This document shows positions 1-13,500 of a stretch of 64,000 nucleotides of DNA, piece after piece. The stretch lies in the NCBI GenBank assembly GCA_905160935.1, contig CAJHZI010000573.1, positions 265,501-329,500 on the forward strand, in the 5' to 3' direction. Numbering within the stretch: the stretch's first letter is position 1; the number at the start of each line of letters is the position of its first letter. Below the pieces are notes generated by a model. It made no database searches. It saw nothing but the letters and a program-made list of their open reading frames with translations, and had not been told where the DNA came from. The DNA comes from Enchytraeus crypticus (Eukaryota > Annelida > Clitellata > Enchytraeida > Enchytraeidae). The position numbers and the translations under genes were made by a program.

Positions 1-20
1 CAGGGTCCTGTTCTGGATAC
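1..20 (+). CDS. possible 3' end of an upstream CC2D2A exon
   Basis: The first 20 bases end in a good donor (GGATAC|gtgagt at 20/21). Their phase, with two bases left over, would complete a codon with the single leading base of the exon at 1638 and read QGPVLDT. This fits the gene model but is too short to recognise by sequence. Confidence 0.35.
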
Positions 21-39
21 GTGAGTCATCGGCTGCTCT

Positions 40-184
40 CCTCTCTCTCTCTTCTCTCTCTCTGTCTCTCTCTCTCTCTCTCTCTTCCCCTCTCTCTCTC
101 TCTCTCTCTCTTCCTCTCTCTCTCTTCCTCTCTCTCTTCCTCTATCTTCCTCTCTCTTCCTCTCTCTTCCTCTCTCTCTCTCTT

Positions 185-216
<32 letters not shown>

Positions 217-300
217 ACTCTCGTTCTGTAGTGTTTTGCCTATTGGCAGGTCCAAGCTACATAGTGCTACTCAGAGTCATAAAAGTGCTCATAAGGCCAA
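40..300 (-). repeat. CT/GA-rich tract with a decayed LINE-C tail
   Basis: A CT-rich run (about 40-212) is followed by a motif resembling the one beside other GA tails in the window (tattggcaggtccaagctac, compare the CTGCCAGTAGGCAG type). Read on the minus strand this is a LINE-C type 3' end with a GA tail, inside the CC2D2A intron. The 95-residue Ser/Leu ORF over it is repeat-derived. Confidence 0.55.
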
Positions 301-1425
301 CATCCTAGACCAAAAGAATGATTCTATTACGAAGACTAAGTCTTTTCAAAACCTTATGCAGCTTATAGCTAAGAAAATATGCCTTCTTAAATAAATGGAT
401 TCTCAATGTGATTTGGGTTTCGATTTAATTGATTCTTACCTCTATGTAAAGTGTATTATACAGTTGATCTATTCTGTTGTAATACGAACCGCCTGGTTTT
501 GATGCAAATAGGATTTACCCATAATCCAATTCATAAAGTGTGTACAGTATGTATACCATTTGTACTGTGCAAAACATAAGTTTTCTTTCTCAATAGTACG
601 TACGTGTATATTTTTGTCTGATTTTATCTTTAAATATGACTTTACATCTTAACAAACTAGCCAGTAGTTTAAGTGACAATCTTAGACATTATTCGAGACA
701 TTTCGAATTTTACTTATAAATGTAGCGATAGTCGTGGTGCTTATTTGACTTTTTCCATATTATAGTAGTGATGTGAGTGTATTTTAAAGTAAAATACTTT
801 GCATGTATTTTTATAGATTACATTTTTTAACAAAGAAATATTTCTGCAGATGTCTAGTTATAATAAATAAGCTTATGTTTTCGGTGGCGTTGTTTATCGT
901 TGCCTGAAGTAGATTATTATTAATTACGCAACTTTAAAGTCTTAATCTTCATTCAAGATTTAGATAAGTCATACGCGAGAAATTTGAAGATCTATTTTAT
1001 AATTTGAAAGTATTCACTTTTAGTTTTAAAAGTTGTTCTAAACATAAAAATTCAGGAAAAGATTTAGTATAAAAAAGAATAATCTGAGTTTTTGGCTTTC
1101 TAATTAGGCCACTCTAAGGCAGAAGTTTATTTTCTTGACAGTTTCCTACTCAGGCAGGTATACTACTTGATGTATTAAACTAATCAATCCCGAGCTAGTT
1201 TTTTCTCTAGTGGCTTCCAATCCAGGCCAACCTAATCGCATAGAGTTAAATTTCGAACATTCATAGTACCGGCTAATGAATTATGGGCCTTACATTTTCT
1301 AGCGTTTTAAACATGTGTTATTAATAGTCTTGATAAAAATTTTCGTTTCATTTTAAAAACCTCTTTGTGACGAATTAGACGAATAAGTTTAGATCTCTAT
1401 AACTGTGTGATAGAAATTTATCCCT
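300..1425. other. AT-rich intron sequence, nothing recognised
   Basis: CC2D2A intron DNA. No coding potential, RNA gene or recognisable repeat was seen. Confidence 0.5.
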
Positions 1426-1427
1426 TT

Positions 1428-1637
1428 TTATCTGAGTGATAGATGAAGTCTTGACTTGACTATAAGCGTGCTATATCTGTGTGATAGATTAAGTCGATTG
1501 ACTATAAGCCCGCTATATCTGTGTGATAGATTAAGTCGATTGACTATAAGCCCGCTATATCTGTATGATAGATTAAGTCGATTGACTATAAGCGTGCTAT
1601 ATCTGTGTGATAGATTAAGTCGATTGACTAGAAGCAG
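1428..1637. repeat. 42-bp minisatellite ending at a CC2D2A splice acceptor
   Basis: The motif TTGACTATAAGC recurs at 1456, 1498, 1540 and 1582. A changed unit starts at 1624 (TTGACTAGAAGCAG), and its last bases form the acceptor of the exon at 1638. Spacing is exactly 42 bp. Units vary at a few sites (CGTGC/CCCGC). Short ORFs on both strands here come from the repeat. Confidence 0.9.
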
Positions 1638-2333
1638 ACTTCCGGATACTGGTGAAGATCTAAACGCAAGCATGCCAGGCAGTCCCAGGCCTGGAGGACT
1701 TGTGGAGGTGAGCAGCTAATATGTATAATAAAATTTACACATAAAATTATTTGCCTTGCTATTAATTATTTGCCTTAATTATTTGCCAATGCCAAAAAGG
1801 CAAATCTACAAAATTAACTTAGATCATCAAAGTTGATGATTTATTTATTCCTGACCTGCTAGTTTGAACATCTTAATTCATGATTCTGTTTAGAATAATT
1901 AAATTGCTGTGATATGATTACTCTACGATTATGTCAGCCAGTCTTTGAAGTTCCACTCAAAGAGCGAATTGTTATGTATACCATTTCTCAAGTCTTTTGC
2001 AGCCAATGTGTCATTTTGGCAGAATCTGTATTTATCATATAATGGTTTGTTCGTTGTTTCCCCGTGTTATGTCCGGGTTGTGTGAAGCATTGACCAACCG
2101 GTGACTGCACGTGTCGTAGAAGGCGACTAAAGCAGTAAGATCCATACCAACGTCAGAAAGGGCATTCGGTTCCTGAACGCTTAGGCTCCAGAAATTGTTA
2201 CAAACATTTAAACGATTGGAAAAGTGTCAAATAGGGGATTAACTGATGTTGTGATGTGGGACAGAGAGGATTTAAGACATTGAGACAATCTATTCGTATT
2301 CCGACCCTAGTTAAACTGAGACTCAAGGGAAGT

Positions 2334-2386
<53 letters not shown>

Positions 2387-4526
2387 GTTTGTTAGTTGTT
2401 AAATACTTGTAACAGTCGACTGTGAAACCGTACGTGGAAGTCATGTTCCAGAGGCACGTGGTTTCCACCTCCGTGGCTGAGGGTCCTAATCCAAGCTGGA
2501 ACGAAGAAATCTGTATACCTTTCAGGTTGCTCTCTCTACTCTCTCTCTTAGTGCACTGTCTACAGGCAGGTCCATGGTATATAACGCCTCCACTCTTCTC
2601 TGTCTTCCGCTTTTCTCTTCATTTCCACATATGAGTGGGTCTTTAAATCATCTAACATACCTAATCTCGACCTACCCCTGCCTCTTTTTCCTTCCATTCT
2701 ACCTTCTATGATCTCTATTAATAGACCTTCCCCCTTAGAATGTGTCCCATCCAACTCTCCTTCCTATTTCTTAATACATTTATCAACTGCCTATCTGTGC
2801 CAACTTTCTCCAGAACTCTCTCTACTATAAATGATTAATTCGAATTAATCTTGATATCACCCTGTCTCTAGAAGTCATTAACTCGAGTTAAATGTGATCT
2901 CATTTTGGCTACTGGCGACCTCTTTGTTAGCGAGCTAGTTACTAATGCTAGGTATTTTATTTTTGGTATAACATTTGGCTTCATTCGACCTGTCTATAAT
3001 ATCGTGATATGATTAATGTTATTTGGTATTGATATAACTTGTTACTGGCGTCTCAAAATAGAGCGAATGTGTGCGGAAAGTATTTTTATATTTAAGAGTC
3101 TACCATGCAGGAGCTAAGAAAGTAATGTAAATGTAAACCCAACCCCGAAGGCATATATTTCCTTGCAAAATTCTACGAAGATTCAATGAAGTAAAGCTTT
3201 CATTTTGAGAAAAACTCAAAAAATAATTTTAAAAATTTAAAAAAACTCAGTTGATGGAATTCTCTACTGAGTGGAAATGAAGGCAGTGATTGGCACTAAA
3301 AAGCATTTTCAAAATCGAAAAGTATTTTCGAAATAAACGAAATTATTTTCTATTTTAAAGAAATGTTTTAGTATTTTTTCTTATATTGGAAGATTATCTC
3401 ACCGGCTGCCAACTCGTCCACCAGTGGTAATGTCCGTATTATCTATTTCCGAAAGTGGAGAAGTTAATTAAAACCGCTTCACTGTATTCATGACATAAAT
3501 CTGTAGTTCGCCTAGAATCAAACTAGAGTCTACATTAAATCTTTTAGACGATTAAAACATACCTATTTAAACAAAATCTTTTAGAACTTCAACAACAAAG
3601 TTGGTGAACTGAGTTTCACGTTGTGATGTTGTTTGCAAAAGTATAAGCTACATTTGTATAAATTTTGACGGAATAGGATCCCTAAGTATAGTTTTTGGAA
3701 TCGTATTTGACTTCGACTTATTCAGCTAACGAGAATTGCAAAACGCACCTTTTATTTAATAATGACAATATCTTTTAGACATTCAACAACTTTGTTGTTG
3801 GAATGAGTATCCCGTTGAATTGTTGTTTGTACACACAGACCTCCTCACGATGACTACAGCCCGGGTACTCTGAGAACAGTTAATGATATCCTCTACCTGA
3901 GTCTCTTCGACGAGTACATGGTCGACATTAGTCAGGTTGGTCTGCTGTATTCTTCATAAGTTTTGAAAAAGTATTTAAAATATAAAATATTAAAACATTC
4001 TCTAATATCTTCTTCTTCTTTCATTCCCACATCCCAGTTTGATTAGTCTTGGAATACGAATAGATCTTATTTCCATTCATTTTAGAAGATTTTGTAAATT
4101 ATTTAAAACATATAAAATACATATTTATGAAATTATGACCGAATAGGATCGACAAGTATAGTTTTCGGAACCATATTGGACTTCTATTTATTCAGTTTTC
4201 GAGAATTGCAAAACGCACCATTTGTTTAATATTTATGTAATACATTACGTAAATGTCGTCGTAAGTATCGTCGCCTGTCTATGACACCAGGGACTTCTCA
4301 TAAATCACACGTCCTATCCTTCCAAACGAAGTCCGGAGCTATAGGTGCTTGAAGGCGAAGTCAATGCATTCTAAATTTATTTATTTATTTTCACCAATTC
4401 AATGGTAGACAAGTACAAAAGACAAAATTACAAAGATATCAAGTGAGTAAGTAACATGCCAAATGTCAATATTGTTAAATGGCAAAAAGTGAATAGCAAA
4501 ATGTGCTATTCACTATATATCCTCGG

Positions 4527-4569
<43 letters not shown>

Positions 4570-7500
4570 CAAAAATATCCTCGGCTTGATTGATTGACTG
4601 ATTGATTGCTTGATTGATTGATTGACATGCGCTAGTAACCCTCTGGTATCCTCGGCTTGCCTCAAGACTTTCAAATAAAAGTAAATGTTGATTAGTTGAT
4701 TGTTGTAGATCAAATGATTAATTTTTCCTGGATTTTTTATTTATTTTATTTATGTGACTCATTTAGTCTCTCATTACTTTATACGTCTTGATAAAGGACC
4801 TGCCCTGTTGTAGATCTCATCATTTTGCGCATGCATTGGTGTATAGTAGTAATTTCAAACTGCCCTTTGTTTCGTGGAACATTCTCTTAAACATTCAAGA
4901 GAATACCAGACAGCGCCTTCTGAAAGGAATATTTAAGAAGATTAGACTTTCTGAGAAGATTTGTATTATATAGAAGATTAACGCACACGTTAATTGCTCA
5001 TTCATTGATTTATGTAATGCGGCTTGTTTTGCTTGTTTAGCTACTCTCGAATTTCTGAATATAGCCTAAGTGTGCTTAAATGACTCTTTTATATTTTGCA
5101 CTAGGCTTAAATCGAAGTATTTATACTATTCTGAATTAATAAAGACAAACTTCGTATGTAACTTGGATAGACACATCGATTTACCGACCTACCGACCAAC
5201 CAATATCTCGTTCGATTGCAGTCCGGTTGAACTGACGGCTTGTTGGCAAGTTGTTGATCAGTAGGTACAGGATTCAAACCCTGAGCTCCCTCCGTCTTCG
5301 TCACTATCACGCTATCGAGCGGAAAACTCTCTCTACAAAGAGATTTCGTCTTTAATTGATTGATTTTTTAATTGATTGATGTTTTACTTAATTGATGTTT
5401 TAATTGATTGATGTTTTAATTGAATGATGATTAAATTGATTGATGTGTTAATTAATTGATGTTTTAATTGATTGATGATTTAATTGATTGATGTGTTAAT
5501 TGATTGATGTGTTAATTGATTGATGTTTTAATTGATTGATGTTTTAATTGATTGATATTTTAACTGATTGATGTGTTTAAGGATGAGCGACAGAGAAGCA
5601 CGACGGTGCATCAGAGGATAGAGAGACGCTGGCTGGGCTCTATTAAACTTCCCTTCTCTACTATCTACAACAATGGAAGGGTAGGGCTGAGCGGCTACTC
5701 ATACTAAAAACAATTACTACACGTTTACTTGCAGTGTGTTATGTGTATAGGCTATCACTAGTTTTGAGAAGTTCACTTGAAATAAAAGTACACTACTAGT
5801 TTAAACTTGTTTAGGTTGACTTTGTAGTTGAGTTGTTTTTATAATTTAATAGTGATTTACTATTAGTGATGTTGAAATTATTTTGTTTTCAGTTAATTTT
5901 TCTAAGCCTAATATTGATTTGTTGATTGATTTTATCAGTAAATAATTAGCTGTTCGATGTATTTTGTTTCATTGTGATTCGTACTCATTTACGTTATATT
6001 CTATATTGTTGATACGAAAAGAGATAATAAGCTCAAATAAGATTTATTTTATCGATCGCTTTTAGATCGATCTATTGATTAATTGATGTATTAATTAACT
6101 ATTAACTATTGATTAATGGATTGTTTGACTAATTGATTGAAGGTACAGTTAATTGACTTACTAATGACTTATTGCTTGACTCACTGATGGTTGGTTACTC
6201 GCCTATGAAGTGATTATGTTTGAATCACTTCATATATTTTAATCTCTATCCTGCAATGTTGCGAGCGTTCATAAGTGAGAGCAATCAATAATTTAGTCTT
6301 GATAGATTTATGAGTTGATTGCACGATTGTTTGATTGATAGATTGACGGTACATTCCGCTTAGATAAGCCGCCAGTGTTGCTAGGCTACTCGTATGAGAG
6401 CAGACATAGGGCTTTGGAAGCAGACTTGGCCGTTAGCGATGCAGAGCAGACTTACATATCTCTGTTTGCTACCATAGAACCTCAACTAGCCACTCCTGAA
6501 GTGCTCGCAAACAAGGTTAGCCCTTCTCTATGTTTCATCCATAATAAACGATGGTTAACCATCCTATCTGTCTGGCCTGCTATCTATCCATAAACCCTCT
6601 CTCAGTCTTCGCTTCTTCAGAAAAAGTTTTCGTTAATGTGCTGAACATTACATCATTTTGCCATTAGCGTCTCTCTGTCCTCTGAGCCTGACTCTCCTTT
6701 AATCTTTCTGCTACAACGTTGTGGTATTCTCCACTACTAGATCTTCGATCTTGTAAATTGTAATTGTATTAACACTTTTCTGAGCAAGCTAATAACCAAT
6801 CTCTTCCGCCATAGGTCAACATTCTGACCCTCTCTTGTCTCAGATCTTGAACTTGCACTATTTTGATGTCATTTTCTCTCGCCGTCTCTGTGTACTCAGT
6901 TGTCATCGTGTGGTGAGTTGGTGTCTGTTGATGCAGGGTCTGCTTGAGACATCCCTGATATTGCCTTATGGCGAGGAACCGGATATTACATTGTTATTGA
7001 TTGATTGATATCCTTATTTATTTATCTTGATTCTCTTTAGCTTTAACCTAATTCTGTTTGCTGGACAATTTTCGTCTATGCCAACTTATATTAAGAGCCT
7101 CTGTTTCTGTCTCTCTGTCGTTCTCTGTTTTTGTCTCTCTCTTTTTCTCTCTCTCTTCTCTTCTTCAATGGGTAAATTTAGTAAATTTCAGCTAGGAGCA
7201 CAGACATCTCTTAATCTCTTAAAGCTCGAGGATTAGAAATTTTGTTACTCAGTTGTTATGATAAGCAACTTATCGTGCCTCTGTGGGGCAACTTCAGTGA
7301 ACCTCTGCCGGAAAGTCATCTTAATATTGTTATACATCAACTTACGAGATGTTGCCGTGATATAACGATGGAATCTGAGATGATGTGTGTTGCTACCAGA
7401 ACTGGACTCAGAATGCTGAAACTTTGATGAAATTTCAATTAGTAATTTTGTAAAAAAATGCTGTATAGCTAATGTCAACTCAGTTTCGTCACTCGAAAGT

Positions 7501-10500
7501 TACATCAGCGACAGGTGAGCTCACGATTTGAACCTCGCACATACAGATTCGCGATCGGATATCTTTCCGACCTGGCGACTGGCTCCACATTTCTTAAATG
7601 TGAATAACTTTTACCGCAGAAATAGCAGAAATAGCTAAACTAAATTAAAGAATAGTTCACAACACTTTAACTAACACTCCATAGCAGAACATTTCTTTAC
7701 TGTGCTCCTATGTGCATAAACTACCTAATAAGGTTGATAAAACAACGATATTAAGTTTCTGGCTGTAGAAAATCTTGTAACATAGCGCTTCTTCTTGTCT
7801 GACTTTATCTATAGGTATTGTAATTAACTGTGTGTATGATGCAAACACTTCAGGATCTGATTCATGATTCAACTGTTAAAGTGGTAAAATATAGCATTTT
7901 AAATCGTACACTTAAATTTTATCTAATCAAAGCATGCACTAATTAATTTGTATATCTTGAGGGTTACGGTTGTGTGTAGAGTTATAAATGTTGTGTTGTG
8001 ATAGCTATTTGTCGTAAAATTTTCATTACCTTATTTCGAGGTATATCATAATATGAAAGCTTTCTTTGGTTTCTTAGAAATATTCATATAGTATTAAGAG
8101 GAGATTGTTAATGTTAAATTTAGATAATACCTTATTAAGCGCAGTTCACCAAATGAAAGCTCATTATTCAAATTGATAATTAGGTTGTGAATTAGGAAGC
8201 TTAACCTATACTACACTTTATTCATTTCTGTATTCTGCTGTTTCTTATTTCACATTTACTATATTACCTTAGGTTGAGAAAAAACGACTATTTTTAAAAA
8301 TTATCACGTTTTATGCATCTTATTTTTTATGTTGTTTTATAAACTATGCCGCATGGGAGGGGTCTTTCAATTTCTGGTATTGTTTTTGACAATGAGATTG
8401 TGTGTTTCAAACAACTTGGGATTCTGATAGTAGGTCAAGAATTACTGTAAAGTGTGAAATATGAAAGTAATCAACTTCTGTATGCTTGATACTTTGCTTG
8501 ATCATTTGAAAGTACGCAGAAAATCCTGCTGTAGCCGTACATACTTATTAATACAATTCACTTTGTCACGCTCGTAATTATCCCGGTTTTTATATTACTC
8601 GTAAGTATTCTTCATAACGTATGGTTGGATGGAAGGTTCATGACTCTAATTCCCTCAAAAATGTTTTTAATTAGTGCGAGCTCAACTTCGAGTAGCAAAC
8701 TTGATCGTGTAAAATCTTAGAATTTTAAAGCTGATAAAGCTAAGGTTAACGTCAGTTTCATCACTCGAAAGCGATGTCAGTGACGGGCGAACCCAGGATT
8801 TGAACCCCGCATATACTGATCCGCGGTCGATTATCTTACCGACTTCGCCGCTGGCTCCAGCCACTAAGAATAAGCATTTAAGCACTTAGAATGCTGCCTT
8901 ATTTCCATTGAATTTGTGATGGGTTTATTTATGTCCCAAGACATCAACGTCGACCGTCATATTGCTCGTCGCAGTCTAATCTTCCTCTGAGACTTATTTT
9001 AAAATTAGGAACCCAATCTAAGAAAAGAATTACAGTGAGATTTGTGTGAGTCCTTTTTGTTTTATTTTTACCTCTTCTACTTGTGTGTGCCGGTTCCTAT
9101 CGCTGAGGAGCTATCAATCAATCAATCAAAAAGGGTTTAACGTCCGGTATAAGGCTTGTCCTATTAGCGATATGCGTGAGTTCTCCGATTCGGGTTCAGA
9201 TAACAGGTTTAACGGTTATCATCCTGCTATGACTCGTATCCGAGATTGTTATTTATTGAATCATTAGAGTAAGATTTATAATCCCGACCCTGGGTAAATT
9301 GAGATTTAGTATAAGACGATGATGATGATGATTAGAGTAAGATCGTTAAATGCTAAATATACCGGTTAGAAGGCAGGGTTAATATCACGCTTGTCAGGTA
9401 ATCTGAAGATTAGCAGTTCTAATTCCAGTTAGAATGTCTCAGACGGTGTCCTTTGCGGTACTTCAAATAAAAAGACATATTAGATTTCTGTGCTGAGCTG
9501 TCACAAAGGGCCTCGATAAGTTATTGTAGTATATAGGGAAGATATGAATTATCTATGTATAGAAAAGCTATGAATTATCTGTGTAATATTTTAATGACTC
9601 ATTCATTAAATCAATCGGTTTCGATTGATTGATCGAAAAATGAATTATTGATAGACTGATTTTTTCTCTTTATTCAGTTTGAAAGCATGGAGACTGAGGA
9701 TTTGCTGAAGGCTGCAGATATTTGGCAGGCTGACATACAAAAGAAGTTTCCTAAGAGGGAGTACACGGCGACAGTTATCAACCTCGAGGGCATATCTATC
9801 TTTGTCACCCGCTACATACGTCCTCTCAACCCTCCAGAAGACTTCCTTAAGGGAGACATCTCCGCCCAGGCGGTATGAGAAATCCACTGTAGACTGCTAG
9901 TTACTAATGAATGCTCTGTATGTAGAACATATGACTGTGTTAGTAACGTAGTTCTTTATATTGCAAGGATTGTGAAATGCGTATAGCTAGTGTTTGCTAT
10001 GTTTAAAGTTTTATTCTTTTATAGAAAGAATATTTACGATATTTTCTTCTCAAGCTACTCGTGAATAAAATATCTTATATATCATTAAGTGACTAGTGTC
10101 CTATGTTCAAGTTTGCTTCTGTATTGAAAAATAATTGTAACATTCAATAATAGTTAGAATAATTGTAATAATTAAGAATATAAATTGTAACAGTAACACA
10201 GTAATTTTAGTAAATTGTTTAAATATGTTACTTGTTTTTAACGTCAAAATTGGCAACTTCTTACCGTCTGCATAGGCTATAATATTTACGTTGAATTCGA
10301 TGTTAGAATAAAAGCAGTAATCTTAATGAACGATATTTATTGTTGTAGGAGATGATTGCTCGATATGTATCATTCATTCCTTCAGTATCGGACTCGGTAG
10401 TGTTCCCAGGATTCTGCGACATATGGAGCACATGCAGCGTAGGTTTACACGTACTCTGTGCAACGAGTTTTACTTAATTCCGAGACAACTTCTGACTTTG

Positions 10501-13500
10501 ATTCTGAGAAAAATTAAAGGAGCGAATTAACATGAAAAATTGAAAATGAAATATACTTTTATCTTAACAATATGAAAATAATTTTGATTCCAGTTTATAT
10601 TTTTCTAGACTTTTGGTATTTATCAGAAACTAAATTACCTGAATCCTTTTTTAATTTTTAATTTTATTTCTTTTGATTACTGCTTATTTTAACCTATTTT
10701 CTTTGATTTTCAACTAATTTTTAACTCATCCTTGAAGCCAGCGATAGCATTCATAACATGAAAACCGATTCTAAAACTTTTGTCTTCCATTCATCTTTAA
10801 TATATATTAAAACTTTAAATAGCACTGATATTTATCAACAGTTCAATTGAGCTATTGAGAAAATGAAGCTGAAAACAAATAACATTTCAACGATTGCAGA
10901 AGCTATTTCTGAAAATCTATAAAGAAGGCTAAATTTAGCTATAAATTTTTAATGAGAGACACAGTTGAAGATATTCATTTTGAGATTCAAAACGATCGCC
11001 TCTTGCCTTTCGGACGAGAGTGATATCTACTGTAGATCCAGTATAGGACATTCATCGCAAGCATTATGATTAACAGGTGCTTCAATGAAACAGGCTAAAG
11101 CCAAGTTTAACGTTAGTTTCCTGCTTTATAGTATGTCAGTGACGGGTAGAGCACGGGATTTGAACCATGCACTCACGGATCCGCTGTCGAACAACTTGCC
11201 AACAAGCCACCGGCTCAGCCAAATATGTCGTGATGTCAGAAAGCACATTCAAGATTGCAAAGGCGATCGACGAATTTGGCAAAATCCTTTGAAACTTTAA
11301 ATTGTTAAGAAGCTAGCCGTTAACTACTAAACAATTATAAATAAAAATTAATTATAAAAGTATATTAAAAGTTATTTTTCAAGTTAACTACAAGTAAACT
11401 CATCGCCATCATCTTCCCCTGAATCACAGTTTAACTAGGGGCGGGATGCTAATAGACCATTTTTCATTCGTGTTAGAAAATGTTTGTAGCAATATCTGGA
11501 TTCTAGGAGGTCGTCAACCGAATGCCCTTTCTGACGTTGGTTTGAATCATAGTGCTTTGTCGCCTTTTACGACGCGCGCAGTCCACGGTTGGTCCATTCT
11601 TCAGCAACCGGACGCCACACTGGTAGTTAACTGAAGAGAAAAGCTATATAGAAAGTTAACAAAAAGTGAAGTGAAACGTTTGAGTGACTGCAGGATTGCA
11701 AGCTGTCGCTAATGGCGTCGTGTTGTTGTGATTCTGCAGCAATTTCTGCAGATGTTACAAGGGGACGAGGAGGAGCATGCCGTGCTGCTGACCAACTACT
11801 TCCTGCACCTCGGCAAACAGGCCTGGCTGCTCATCGGTATAACAGCATATCTACTAGTTAATAATAATAATAATAATAATAATAAAAATAATAGTAATAA
11901 TAATAACATAATAACCTCCGACAATGTCTATAGCGGTGTCACGGCCGGTGTCCGGTCTTCGAGACCGCTTTACAGGTTCCTGGCAGGTTATCATTAATCA
12001 TTTCCATGGTTAATTATATCTTTGCTATTGATAGCGCCAATCTGGCAGCAAGCTCCGATACAAGATTAACCTTCCATGGGCCCAAGGGATATCCATCATT
12101 ACTTGACAGACCTGGGATTTGAACCCAGGCCACTTGTATCCGAGGCGAACGCTCTAACCGTTACGCCATATCCCCTCCCAATATGACACCTACTAGTTAA
12201 CCTAACATGAAACTGATGTATTTTATATTGCTAGATTATTAACAATAACAACAACTACAGAATTAGAGTGCTACTGTCGTCCATGTCAACTTTGAGCATT
12301 ATGTTACCAAATCCAATCCGATAAGCAGAGTGTGGGTTCCAAAAACGGTGGAAGCCAAAATCCGGGAATTCAATCCGAGGAAGGGTACTAGTGGAATTGA
12401 AGTTTACGGTTTAATTTATTAACTGACTTCTCACCTGTATCCTAATATATAATAAAGCTAAAAGTTAAGGTTAACGTCAGTTTCCTCACTCGAAAGCGAT
12501 TTCAGTGACGGGCGAGCCCAGGATTTGAACCCGCACATACTGATCCGCAGTCGAGTATCTTACCGACTTCGCCACTGGCTCCAGCCAGTCGCGAAGTCGG
12601 TAATAATACCTACTAGTTAATGTGAAACTACTTTATATTGTTAGACTATTAACTGGTTGCTAATCGGTATCCCAATATATAAAAACTACTAGTTAGTGTG
12701 ACACTATTTTATGTTGCTAGACTATTATATTGCTGTTTTTAAAGTTAGTGTTTTGTTTGTAATTGTTATTTTAATAATATTTTTAAATTTAAATTTATTT
12801 CGAACAAGATACTTGCATCTATGAAGACTAATTTTGAGCTATTTTATAACCAATTTTTATTTGTCAGCATCCTTAAATTTTTAGAGAATAAGTTTATAAT
12901 ATAAAAATAAAATAATATTGACTAAATAATAACAGAATTTCCAGTCACGCTTTATCGCATTGTATAACGTAATTGATACTAATCTTGTAGTGGCCATTTT
13001 GTGGCTGGGGTATCTCATAAATAAACTGTCTAAGGTATTCATTTTTATTGATAAAACTTGTCTAAAAAACAGACATAAATGTACGAAATTGTTTATGGTA
13101 TTGAATACCAAACAGCAATCAAATTGTTGTTTAATTTGTCTAATTATTAAAATTTGTGCTGTGAAGCTCTTTTAAGGCTGAATTTGTAATTATGGTTTAT
13201 TAATAATTTATTAATAAAATTATAATTATATTATTAATTATAATATATAATTGTAATTTATTAATTATAATATATCCTCGTGTTTTGTCCTGGTTGTTTG
13301 AAGAATAGACCAACCGGTGACTGCACGTGTGCCGTAGAAGGCCACTAAAGCACTAAGATCCAAACCAACGTCAGAAAGGGCATTCGGTTAGTCAGCGCCA
13401 AGGCTCCAGAAATTGCTACAAAATTTAAACGAATGGAAGAGTCTTTGATGTGGTATGGGAGAAAGAGGAGTGGAGAAGGTTCATTCGTATCCCGACCATA

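Noticed and set aside
12060..12182. A tRNA gene on the minus strand
   Set aside because: Good A and B boxes but the acceptor arms do not pair and it continues into a SINE body and tail.
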